Shown one piece after another: positions 37,266-45,817 of a stretch of DNA of 64,000 nucleotides. The notes beneath the pieces are model-generated. The model made no database searches and had not been told where the DNA came from. It was given only the letters and a program-made list of their open reading frames with translations. Source of the stretch: DAOUEO01 sp963763495 (GTDB lineage: Bacteria > Chloroflexota > Dehalococcoidia > DSTF01 > JALHUB01); NCBI GenBank assembly GCA_963763495.1, contig CAVXOY010000017.1, forward strand, positions 1 to 64,000. The letters are read 5' to 3'. Position 1 is the first letter of the stretch, and each line of letters starts with the position of its first letter. The position numbers were made by a program, and so were the translations under genes.

Positions 37266-38816
37266 ATGAACAACCAATCGTCGAAACCAGCAAAGGCAAG
37301 CTTCAGGGCACTGAGAAGGACGGCCTCTTGGTCTTCCGCGGCATTCCTTTTGCCCAGCCACCCGTCGGTGATCTTCGCTTCCGGGCGCCGCTGCCCTCCC
37401 AGGCCTGGGACGGGGTGCGCGAGGCGACGCATGCAGGCCCCATGGCGATGCAGATCCCTCTGGAGGCACTGGATAACCTGTTCGGGCGGCCGCGAGAGCC
37501 GCGCCAACTCGACGAGGACTGCCTGTACCTCAACGTCTGGACGCCCGGTTTGGACGGGGCGCGGCGGCCGGTCATGGTCTGGATCCACGGCGGTGGTTTC
37601 ACCTCCGGCGGAGGATCCGAGCCGGTGTACAGCGGGGCCGCGCTCGCCTCGCGCGACGTCGTTGTCGTGACGATCAACTACCGCCTGGGGGCGCTGGGAT
37701 TCCTCTACGCGCCGGACCTCGCCGACGAATCGGACAGCACGTGCGCCAACTTCGGAATACTCGACCAGATAGCGGCGCTGGAATGGGTACGCGATGAGAT
37801 CGCGGCGTTCGGCGGCGATCCTGACAACGTGACCATCTTCGGCGAGTCGGCAGGAGGGATGAGCGTGGGGACGCTCATGGGCTCGCCTATGGCGGCGGGG
37901 CTGTTCCAGAAGGCGATCCTGCAGAGCGGCGCCGCGCACAACGCCCTCACAGTCGACGAGGCGAGCATCAACGCGGCCGCGTTCGCCAAGGCGCTGGGCG
38001 TCGAGAGAGCTGAATGCCGGCCAACTCCGCGCCATGCCGGTCACCGAGATAATTGAAGGACAGAGGAGGTTGGAGGAAGCGAGCGCCCAGAGCATGCGGG
38101 GCGGGGAAGACCTCGGCCTGCGCTTCCAGCCTGTCATCGACGGCAGGGTACTCGCGAAGCTGCCTATCGACGCCATTCGAGACGGATTGTCGAAGGACGT
38201 CCCGGTACTGATCGGCACCAACGCCGATGAGTGGAAGCTGTTCGTCGGTATGTGGCCGCGTCTCGCCAACATATCGGAAGAGGAGGCAGCGCAGCGGCTA
38301 GGCTGGCTGGTCGCGAAGCACGAGGACAGCAAGCAGGGGCTTGCCTTGCTCCAGGCCTACCGCGATATTCGCGCCGCCCGCGGCGAGGCGGCCGACGCTT
38401 TCGAGATCTTCTGCGCCGCCCAGACGGATAAGATGTTCCGGATTCCCGCAGACCGTCTCGCTGAAGCCCAGACAGCGCACCAGACCAAGGTGTTCATGTA
38501 CCGCTTCGACTGGCGCTCGCCGGTCGCAAACGGCTTCCTGGGGGCCTGCCACGCGCTTGAGATACCCTTCGTTTTTGGCACCTACCGTCTGGCTCCTCAG
38601 CTCACAGGTGAGGGGCCCGAGGCGGACGCGCTGGCGAAGGCGATGGTGGACGCCTGGGTGGCCTTCGCGCGCAGCGGCGATCCCGCCACCGACGCCTTGC
38701 CCTGGCCCACATTCGACGCCGAACACCGGCGCACGATGATCTTGGGCAGGGGGTTCTGCGTGGAGGAGATGCCGCGAGAGGCGGAGCGCCGGTACTGGGA
38801 CGGCATCATCGCCTAG
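37266..38816 (+). CDS. Type-B carboxylesterase (two frameshifts)
   Basis: Alpha/beta-hydrolase of the PnbA/acetylcholinesterase-like family. The catalytic serine lies in FGESAGGMSV, the oxyanion loop is IHGGGFTSGGGSE, a candidate acid is in GTNADEW, and the histidine is in ACHALEIPFVFG. N-terminal family start VETSKGKLQGTEKDG is one base out of frame with the ATG at 37266 (GGAG about 10 bases upstream): a missing base at codon 2 would restore EQPIVETSKG. A second break near 38015 separates AKALGV from AMPVTEIIEGQRR. No signal peptide. Joined length about 515 residues. Confidence 0.85.
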
Positions 38817-38877
38817 GGGGTGCGACTCCTGACGGCGCGCCTTCCGCAACGAGATCATCCATCAGAGCGACCTCGCC

Positions 38878-39684
38878 TAGCGTTTCGTAGCCTTGATCGA
38901 GAAGGCCAGCGGGAGACAGCCGTGGTGTTCTTTCATACGGTACAGGCCGTCATCTCCAGACCTCCAGAAACGGCCGGTACCACTCGGGACTGAAGGCGAA
39001 CTCGTGCAAGAAGTCAATCGACAAGCCGGCGGAAATGAGAGCGTTCACCACCTCGCCCATAGAATGAGACCAGGAGTAGGTGACCTTGTTCTCAAGTTCG
39101 GCCGTTGGATCGGCATACGACCCCCGGCCCTCCTCGAATACTTCCGGTTCGCCGGAGTTGAAGTACTGATACCGGAATTGCGGGCTCTCGCTTTCGTCAT
39201 CGAACACGCAGGCGAAGGGATGAAACTCAGCGATGTAGAACGTCCCACCGGGCGCCATGAAGTGGCTGGCCACTCTTGCCCACCGGTCTAGATCGGGAAG
39301 CCAGCAAATGACACCCCAGGACGTGAAGACAACATCGAAGCGCTCTTCGAGGACCTGGGGAAGGTCGTAGACGTTAGAGCACAAGAATCGCGCGTCGATT
39401 CCCAGTTCCGCAGCCAGCCCTCGGGCCGCCTCAATCGCCGCTGGCGAGAAGTCGACGCCGGTAACCCTGGCACCTAGCCGCGCCCACGACAGCGTATCCA
39501 GGCCAAAGTGGCACTGCAAATGGAGGAGCGAGCGGCCAGCCACATCTCCGAGTTCCTCGCGTTCAATGGGCGACAGGGAGATGCGTCCCGCCTTGAAGCC
39601 ATCTACGTCATAGAACGCCGACGGGACGTGGATACCCACCAGCTCGTCCCAGCGGGCGCGGTTCGCCCTCACGTATTCTTCCAT
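38878..39684 (-). CDS. Class I SAM-dependent methyltransferase (C-terminal frameshift)
   Basis: About 268 residues. The AdoMet-binding motif I is LLHLQCHFGLDTLSWARLGA, followed by VTGVDFSPAAIEAAR and FDVVFTSWGVICWLPDL. The frame containing the start stops at 38950 (LEVWR), but shifting by one base continues DGLYRMKEHHGCLPLAFSIK and ends at 38878; this is the normal ending of the family, so I extend the gene. Substrate unknown. Its upstream region holds repeated gene-start fragments of the neighbouring membrane protein. Confidence 0.83.
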
Positions 39685-39780
39685 GGATCCTCCTCGCTGT
39701 GTCGGCGGCCCGGCGCGACGGGAGCATCTTCCCTACTGACTCGCCAACTCGATGGATTTGCCACCTGCGCTGGGCGGTCT

Positions 39781-39842
39781 CGGTTCTCCGGCCACGCCAT
39801 GATCGACCATCCAACGCGAGCAGGAAGACAGACTATCTGAGA
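39781..39842. repeat. Gene-start repeat copy R1, bounded by 10-bp inverted repeats
   Basis: Contains, on the minus strand, ATGGCGTGGCCGGAGAACCG preceded by a region also found upstream of the membrane protein gene (CAGATAGTCTGT). It is flanked by GGGCGGTCTC (39772-39781) and GAGACCGCCC (39839-39848), a perfect inverted repeat. Confidence 0.75.
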
Positions 39843-39861
39843 CCGCCCGTGTCGGGGGTAT

Positions 39862-39913
39862 CAGTTCTTCGGCCACGCCATAAGCGCCCTTGCAACCCAG
39901 ATGTGGTCAACAG
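39862..39913. repeat. Gene-start repeat copy R2
   Basis: More diverged copy, minus strand ATGGCGTGGCCGAAGAAC followed at once by a TGA. It begins exactly where the truncated membrane protein gene ends. Confidence 0.65.
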
Positions 39914-40947
39914 AAGTACTCCGGGTAGACCTCAAACGGGGCGTCGGCCAAAGCCAGCACCGCCCCCAGCGCGCTCGCTAGAGCGATGACTGTCGGGGCC
40001 GCATAGAAGCGCCCGACATGCACGAACGCCGCCGCACCGTAGAAGGTCGCCGCAGTCAGCGATAGGTTCAACCACAGTCTCACATCGACCTCAGCCAAGA
40101 ACAGCGTAAGGAGCATCGCCGCCGGAACCACGACATGAGCCGCCACCTCTCCAGCAGTCCCAAAGACGCTGCTAGCCTGCCCCAGCTTCAGCAGCACCGG
40201 CGCCGCCAGCAGAGTGGCCAGACCAACAGAACACGCCGGATACGCTTCGGGCGGCGCATCAACCAGTACAAGCAGCGCGGCAAAGGCGCTCACCACCGCT
40301 GCTGCGGTAGGGACGGGATACCACCCTCCGATACCCAGCATGGATATAGCTCCATAGAAGAGAGCGCTAGTAAGTGAGCCTGCAAGCCAAAGGCCGGTCG
40401 GGTCCATGTCTTCCTCGGCGAAGAAGAATACGTAGGCGCCGACGAAGTTCAGCGGCACCATCAGCGCGCCAACGGCGAAGAAGATCAGGCCGGCCTGCTG
40501 AACACGCGGCAATCTCATGCAGATGACGCCGGTTGCCAGGAAGATGACAGTGTAGGCTACGAGCACGCCCATCTTCACGCCAGCCCCGATCGCCTCTTCC
40601 GAATAACCAACGAAGATTAGCGCCGCGATGACGATGAGGAAGGCACCCAAGTACAGGAGCAGATTCGCCTGTTGCTCCGCCATCCAACCCGGCCCAGTGC
40701 TGGGGATCACCACCGACCGCGGAGGAGCGGTCGGCTTGGGAGCGAGGGCTGGCCGGGGGGATAGATCTGCCGCAACAGAGGCCAGCAACGGCGGGGGTGC
40801 GGTCGCTTTCCTGGGAGGAGATAGTTCGGTTAGATAGCGGCGCTTTAGCTTGCTATAGACATACCCCGGCAGGGCCATGTCCCGCTTTAGCGCATCCAAT
40901 TCGTTGAGGATGAAGGCGATGGGGTGTCGGTTCTCTGGCCACGCCAT
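39907..40947 (-). CDS. Multi-pass membrane protein, probably truncated
   Basis: 346 residues from ATG 40947 (MAWPENRHPIAFILNELDA). Residues ~1-40 form a short soluble helical region, 40-85 a Pro/Ala-rich linker, and from about 95 onward (EQQANLLLYLGAFLIVIAAL) at least eight hydrophobic helices follow in pairs. I do not recognise a characterised family; it resembles large uncharacterised DUF2157/SCO7613-like membrane proteins. The protein stops abruptly after AFEVYPEYFC-like sequence that repeats an internal motif (PPEAYPACSV), right at repeat copy R2. A longer ancestral protein cut by recombination is likely. Confidence 0.6.
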   Translation of the reverse strand: MAWPENRHPIAFILNELDALKRDMALPGYVYSKLKRRYLTELSPPRKATAPPPLLASVAADLSPRPALAPKPTAPPRSVVIPSTGPGWMAEQQANLLLYLGAFLIVIAALIFVGYSEEAIGAGVKMGVLVAYTVIFLATGVICMRLPRVQQAGLIFFAVGALMVPLNFVGAYVFFFAEEDMDPTGLWLAGSLTSALFYGAISMLGIGGWYPVPTAAAVVSAFAALLVLVDAPPEAYPACSVGLATLLAAPVLLKLGQASSVFGTAGEVAAHVVVPAAMLLTLFLAEVDVRLWLNLSLTAATFYGAAAFVHVGRFYAAPTVIALASALGAVLALADAPFEVYPEYFC

Positions 40948-40989
40948 GATCACCCTTCCAACCCTGGTGTGCCAACAGACTATCTGAGA
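40928..40989. repeat. Gene-start repeat copy R3 (native start of the membrane protein)
   Basis: Minus strand ATGGCGTGGCCAGAGAACCG with the shared upstream stretch CAGATAGTCTGT. This copy is followed by an intact reading frame, so it is probably the source of R1 and R2, or all are remnants of tandem paralogues. Confidence 0.75.
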
Positions 40990-41025
40990 AACGCTTGCAC
41001 GTGCTCGATGTGATAGGATGGCCGC

Positions 41026-41910
41026 GTGCAACAGCGGAAGTCGTACGCGTATCCGGTGCTGGCTATCGGTGTGGCGGCCGTCTCCTGCGCGGCCATACTC
41101 ATCCGCGAGGCGGACGCGCCGGTGCTGGTCATCGCCGCCTACCGCATGGGCCTGGCAGCGATACCGGCAGGAACGCTGGCCCTGGCGACGAGCCGCCGAG
41201 AGGGAAGCCGAGAGCGCTTGTCTCTTTGGCCCCTCCTCGCCGGCGTCTTTCTCGCGCTCCATTTCGGCTTCTGGATCGCATCGCTCCAGCAGACATCCGT
41301 GATCGCCTCAGTCGTTCTGGTAACGACAAACCCCCTGTTCGTGGGCCTCGCCTCGCCGTTCCTGCTGCGCGAGCGGGTGCCGGCCGCCGTCTGGATAGGC
41401 ATCGCGATATCCATGGCCGGCGCCGGGCTGATGGCCGCCGAGGACATAGGCGAGGGGCTGGGTACGATAGTGGGCGATCTGTACGCGCTGTTGGGAGCGG
41501 TCTTCGGCGCGGCCTACTGGATGACAGGACGAGCGGCCCGACGGCAAATGTCTTGGGCCGGATACACAGGCGGCGCCTACACAGCGGCGGCCGTGCTGCT
41601 GATAGCCGCGGTCTTGATTGCGCGAGAGCCGTTCACCGGCTACAGCGCCAAGACGTTTGTGATGTTCGGCCTCCTGGCGCTGGTGCCCCAGCTTGTCGGC
41701 CACTCCGCCATCAACTGGTCGCTGGGCTACGTCCCGGCTGCCCTGGTTGCGATCGCGATCCTCGGTGAGCCGGTCGGGGCAACGGCTCTCGCCGTCCTCT
41801 TCCTAGGCGAAACGCCGAGTGGGCTCGAGATTGCCGGCGGGCTCCTGGTGCTGGCAGGCGTGTATGCAGCGTTGCGCCCGGGCCGCCTGCTCGCAGACGG
41901 GAGCGGCTGA
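41026..41910 (+). CDS. EamA/DMT-superfamily transporter
   Basis: 294 residues, GTG start, ten predicted helices arranged as two EamA repeats (first about 10-140, second about 150-285). Typical features: AAYRMGLAAIPAGTLAL, ALHFGFWIASLQQTSV, VVLVTTNPLFVGLASPF and, in the second half, AILGEPVGATALAVLFLGET. Likely exports an amino acid or other metabolite; substrate not predictable. Divergent from the truncated membrane protein (78 bases apart). Confidence 0.88.
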   Translation: MQQRKSYAYPVLAIGVAAVSCAAILIREADAPVLVIAAYRMGLAAIPAGTLALATSRREGSRERLSLWPLLAGVFLALHFGFWIASLQQTSVIASVVLVTTNPLFVGLASPFLLRERVPAAVWIGIAISMAGAGLMAAEDIGEGLGTIVGDLYALLGAVFGAAYWMTGRAARRQMSWAGYTGGAYTAAAVLLIAAVLIAREPFTGYSAKTFVMFGLLALVPQLVGHSAINWSLGYVPAALVAIAILGEPVGATALAVLFLGETPSGLEIAGGLLVLAGVYAALRPGRLLADGSG

Positions 41911-42030
41911 ACGCCGCCGTGCGATCTTCGTCCAGCCGCAAACCCCGCGACTCAAGAAGCCATTGACAACCCTTTCTACTCTGCGCTAGATTCCTCGTAC
42001 TTGGACGCCGATGAAAGGAGACGGAAGACG

Positions 42031-43371
42031 ATGCTAATGCTATCGCGGCGCGGGCTACTTTTCGGAGCCATACTCATCGTCGGTTTCCTGCTGCTTGCCT
42101 GCGGCGGCGGCGAGGAGGAAAACGGCGGGGAAGCGACAAAGCCGGCGGAGACCGGCGGGCCGGAGACAGAACAGGTACAGGGGGTAACCGATACCGAGAT
42201 CATCCTGGGAACACACTACCCGATGAGCAACTCACCGGCGGCGGTCTACGCCAACAGCGCCTATGCGATGGAGGCCTACTTCGACTCCATAAACGATCAG
42301 GGAGGCGTTAACGGCCGCAAGATCACGTTCGTTATCGAGGACGACCAGTACGCCCCATCTCTAGCCGTGGAAGCGGTAAGGCGGCTAGTTGAGCAGAAGA
42401 AGGTCTTCGCCATCGCCAACGGGCTGGGCGATCCCGGCCACTACTCCGTCTTCAAGTACCTCGAAGAAAAGGGAATCCCCGACCTCTTCCTGGGCGGCGG
42501 CATCCCCGCTTTCAGCGACCCGCCGGGGAAGCTGCGGTTCGTCAGTATTCCCTCCTACGACACGGAGGTCATGGGGGAGTTGGCGTATCTCCAGGAGCAC
42601 TACTCCGGCAAGAAGATCGGCCTTCTGGTCCAGAACGACGAGGCCGGTAGGGGCGCCGAGGAGGTATTCCGGGAGAACCTCGAAAAAACCGGCATTGATA
42701 TCGAGATCGTGGGCGCCGAGTACTACGACTTCACCGAGTCCGTCATGACCGCCCAGGCGCAGCGTCTCAAGGCCACAAACCCCGACCTGGTCGTATTCAT
42801 GTCCGCGCCGGCGCAAGCCGCGAACTTCGCGAAGTCAGCGCGGGAACTCCTGAATTGGGACGTGCCGTTTATATGCGGCCTGGTAGCGGGAGGCGACTTC
42901 TTCATCACCCTGGCCGGCCCGGAGGCAGCCGAGGGGACAATCGGAATGACTTACGGCCCCTACCTCTACACGCCCGGCGCCGAGGAGGGCTACCAGCCAC
43001 TTCGGGACGGGATGGCAAAGTACAAGCCGGAGGTGCCAATCAACTCTCAGACCACCTACGGATGGGGGGTGGCCGAGCTAATTGTGAAGGCACTGCAAAA
43101 CGCCGGCCGGGACCTCACGCCTGAAAGCGTTGCCAAAGGCGCCGAGAGCATCAAGGACTGGTGCTGCGCGGCGTGTTTCGCGCCGGTGACCCTCGGCCCT
43201 GATGACCACAGGCCACAGGAGCTCATCGTCTTCGTGCAGGTCAAGGACGGGAAGTGGGAATTCACCGGCGAATGGGCAAGCATAGAGACTACACCGGGCG
43301 CCCAAAAGATCTGCCCGTTCTTCGAGGAAATCGTGCCGAATACTAAGGAGCTCACAGTGCCCCAGGGCTAG
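42031..43371 (+). CDS. Branched-chain amino-acid-type ABC substrate-binding lipoprotein
   Basis: About 446 residues (Peripla_BP_6 family, LivJ-like). The start at ATG 42031 follows AAAGGAGA. Lipoprotein signal RRGLLFGAILIVGFLLLAC, then an acidic Gly/Glu linker to about residue 45. Binding-fold segments: TEIILGTHYPMSNSPAAVYA, GGVNGRKITFVIEDDQYAP, KKIGLLVQNDEAGRGAEEVF. This family also binds aromatic acids and amides. No liv permease or ATPase genes are nearby. A hairpin follows 55 bases after the stop. Confidence 0.88.
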   Translation: MLMLSRRGLLFGAILIVGFLLLACGGGEEENGGEATKPAETGGPETEQVQGVTDTEIILGTHYPMSNSPAAVYANSAYAMEAYFDSINDQGGVNGRKITFVIEDDQYAPSLAVEAVRRLVEQKKVFAIANGLGDPGHYSVFKYLEEKGIPDLFLGGGIPAFSDPPGKLRFVSIPSYDTEVMGELAYLQEHYSGKKIGLLVQNDEAGRGAEEVFRENLEKTGIDIEIVGAEYYDFTESVMTAQAQRLKATNPDLVVFMSAPAQAANFAKSARELLNWDVPFICGLVAGGDFFITLAGPEAAEGTIGMTYGPYLYTPGAEEGYQPLRDGMAKYKPEVPINSQTTYGWGVAELIVKALQNAGRDLTPESVAKGAESIKDWCCAACFAPVTLGPDDHRPQELIVFVQVKDGKWEFTGEWASIETTPGAQKICPFFEEIVPNTKELTVPQG

Positions 43372-43425
43372 CGCCGGCGAAGCAGCATCTCCACGCGGAC
43401 GATGAGTCAGCGTCAGTCAAGAACC

Positions 43426-43454
43426 GATAGGCTGGGCGGAATGCTCAGCCTATC
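43426..43454 (+). terminator. Hairpin after the branched-chain-type binding protein
   Basis: 12-bp stem GATAGGCTGGGC / GCTCAGCCTATC with one G-U pair and a 5-base loop, followed by TCGTTC. Same GGCTGGGC core as hairpins at 17716 and 19614, although the gene it follows is unrelated in family. Confidence 0.6.
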
Positions 43455-43517
43455 TCGTTCAAACAAGGGGCGGAATGGAACCCGGTGTCGGAGAACGCGC
43501 TTGCGAAGGAGGCAGGA

Positions 43518-43844
43518 TCACCCGACCTTGGAGGGCGAACTACGTCGTAGGGAGTCGATCTGGTGCATCAGGGCAAGGAGAGGGTGGCGGTAGAGCATCC
43601 GGGGGCCGGAGTAGCGCATGACCTTCCTGATCTGCTCCCTCATGTCCGGCTTGTAGCAGTGGACGGGACACTTGGCGCAGGTCGTCTTGCCGGCGCCGAA
43701 GGGACAGCGTTCGAGACGAGCGAACGCGTAGTCGCAGAGCTGCCTGCAGTCCTCGCACAGGCTGCCGTCCGTCGCGTGGTTTGCACGACAGTGGAGCGCG
43801 ATCATCGCGCCGACCGTCCTCTTCTCTCGCTCGATCCGGGTCAT
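43518..43844 (-). CDS. YgbA/nitrous-oxide-stimulated-promoter family protein
   Basis: 108 residues, cysteine-rich: CEDCRQLCDYAF, then CPFGAGKTTCAKCPVHCYKP and MREQIRKVMRYSGPRMLYRH, which are the hallmark segments of the YgbA_NO family. In enterobacteria members are induced by nitric oxide through NsrR. Molecular function is not settled. The cysteine pattern suggests metal or iron-sulfur binding. Stands alone, convergent with the upstream binding-protein gene. Confidence 0.85.
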   Translation of the reverse strand: MTRIEREKRTVGAMIALHCRANHATDGSLCEDCRQLCDYAFARLERCPFGAGKTTCAKCPVHCYKPDMREQIRKVMRYSGPRMLYRHPLLALMHQIDSLRRSSPSKVG

Positions 43845-43967
43845 TGGCTCACTTCAATTATGGCATAGTGCAGGCTTCGGCGTCGTGGCCCGTCACCCAA
43901 CTCTTGAGGTCGAACAAGGAGCCTATGGTGACGCACAAGGCGAACGCGTAACGCCAGACAAGACCCC

Positions 43968-43996
43968 TTGGCAACGCACATTGCCGAGAGTATACT
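43968..43996 (+). promoter_or_regulatory. Promoter of binding protein 4
   Basis: TTGGCA and TATACT separated by 17 bases, about 105 bases upstream of the start codon. The -10 sits in the palindrome AGTATACT, seen also before the DUF362 gene (54089) and near the permease genes (49486). Confidence 0.6.
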
Positions 43997-44099
43997 TGGC
44001 AACAACTTCACGATAGGAGCACGCCAACTGGCCCAATAAGCGCCATCCGCGACTCCGGATTCTGCCGGTCAATAGCTGGTTCATAGGAGGGGGCGAACC

Positions 44100-45758
44100 A
44101 TGCAAACATCAAGCTACTGGCAGCGCTTCACTACTCAACGTCTCTCTAGGAGAAGGGCCCTCCAAGCAGGGGCAACAGGACTAGGCGCCACCGCCCTTGT
44201 CTTAGCCGGCTGTGGTGGCGATGAAGAGGAGAAGGACGAAGGCAAGGAAACACCCGCGGCACAGGAGACGCCGCAGTCCGGCGGAAAGATGATCTTTGGA
44301 CTCATTTCCGACCCCGGCGGCCTCGATGAACAGGTGAGTGTGACCAACTACTGGGTGACCAGCCAGTTCAACGGCTTCCTGTTCCACATCAACCTCCGTA
44401 CTCAAGAGATGATGCTGCACATGGCGGACAGCTTCGAGCAGCCTGACAACACAACTTACATATGGAATCTCAAGCCGGGCATCAAGTTCCACAACATCGA
44501 GCCGACATTCGGGCGCGAAGTAACGGCCGATGACTGCGCGTACAGCTTCACGAGGAGGCTCGAAGACGCCGCTGTCCAGAATGACAAGCAGTTGCTCCGC
44601 GACTTCGCGGCGGGCTGGGAAGCGGTCGACAAGTACACTTTCCGTTTGCGGACAAAGCAGCCGTACCGTCCGGCTATCGATGAGCTCGGCAATCCCAGCT
44701 ATCCCATAGTTCCCAAGGAGGCCGTGGAGAAATACAGCGACCTGATGTCGCATCCGGTCGGCTGCGGCGCCTACATCTTGACGGAGTTCATCAGGTCGGA
44801 GCGGGTCAGGATGAAGAGGAACCCGGACTACTTCATGCCCGGGCGGCCATACACGGACGAGCGGGAATGGCAGATAGTCCTCGACAACTCAACCCTACTC
44901 CAGATGTTCAAGACGGGTCAGCACGACTACAACGGGGCCACCCTTGACAAGCTGAAGGTTGAAGAAATCGAGCAGATGGACCACGTGAAGGTGCTCAAAG
45001 CGCCGAACTTCTGGCGCCACACGCTCCTGCTGCGCGTTGACCAGCCGCCGTTCCAGGACAAGCGGGTATGGGAGGCCATAGACCTCATCGTCGACCGCCA
45101 GGACCTCATCGACAAAATGGCTTTCGGCGAGGGCGTCTACACGGGGCCCGTCCCGGCCACCCTTGAGCGGTACTCGCTACCCCAGGACGAGCTTCGCAGC
45201 TTCTATCAAGTGGACTTGACCAAGGCCAAGCAACTCCTTTCGGCCGCCGGCTTCTCGGACGGCCTTGAGTTCGACGCGCCGGTGGAGAACGTAACGGACA
45301 TGTCAAAGTGCGCCGAGGTTGTAAAGGAGCAACTGGCGAAGGCCGGAGTAAACATGAAACTCCAACTCGTGGAGCTGGCGGGCTATCTGGCGCGGAACCT
45401 CTACGGGCGAGACTTCCAGGGAACCTGGTACTACAACCTGCCCTACGTGGAGCCGGACAGGCCGCTCTGCGCTTACTACAGCAAGGGACAGGCCGGCTTC
45501 TCCTTCTCCGGCTACAGCAATCCCTCGATCGACGCCTGGATCGAGAAGGAGCGGGCGGAGTTCGACAACGACAAGCGGCAGCAGATAATCCTCGACGCGC
45601 AACGAGAGATGATCAAGGAGCACGGCCCTCAGATCAACACCTACATCCCTCAGGGCTGGGTAGCATACCGAGATTGGGTTCACGGAATTGAGAAGACTGT
45701 GGACATAGGCGCCTGGGCGTACCTGGGCATCGACGCCTGGGTGACAGAACGACAGTAG
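44100..45758 (+). CDS. Family-5 ABC substrate-binding lipoprotein 4
   Basis: Intact 552-residue peptide/opine-type solute receptor. Leader YWQRFTTQRLSRRRALQAG with lipobox LAGC, linker rich in Glu/Thr, then FGLISDPGGLDEQVSVTNYW, TYIWNLKPGIKFHNIEPTFG, NDKQLLRDFAAGWEAVDKYT and RQDLIDKMAFGEGVYTGP. Closest in the window to copies 3 and 5. RBS GGAGGGGG before the ATG. Followed 59 bases later by the next paralogue, so the two may be co-transcribed. Confidence 0.93.
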   Translation: MQTSSYWQRFTTQRLSRRRALQAGATGLGATALVLAGCGGDEEEKDEGKETPAAQETPQSGGKMIFGLISDPGGLDEQVSVTNYWVTSQFNGFLFHINLRTQEMMLHMADSFEQPDNTTYIWNLKPGIKFHNIEPTFGREVTADDCAYSFTRRLEDAAVQNDKQLLRDFAAGWEAVDKYTFRLRTKQPYRPAIDELGNPSYPIVPKEAVEKYSDLMSHPVGCGAYILTEFIRSERVRMKRNPDYFMPGRPYTDEREWQIVLDNSTLLQMFKTGQHDYNGATLDKLKVEEIEQMDHVKVLKAPNFWRHTLLLRVDQPPFQDKRVWEAIDLIVDRQDLIDKMAFGEGVYTGPVPATLERYSLPQDELRSFYQVDLTKAKQLLSAAGFSDGLEFDAPVENVTDMSKCAEVVKEQLAKAGVNMKLQLVELAGYLARNLYGRDFQGTWYYNLPYVEPDRPLCAYYSKGQAGFSFSGYSNPSIDAWIEKERAEFDNDKRQQIILDAQREMIKEHGPQINTYIPQGWVAYRDWVHGIEKTVDIGAWAYLGIDAWVTERQ

Positions 45759-45817
45759 ACGAGCACTGGATGGCTTGTCTGACCGCCATCTGATCAGGAG
45801 AGGAGAGCAGCGGATAC

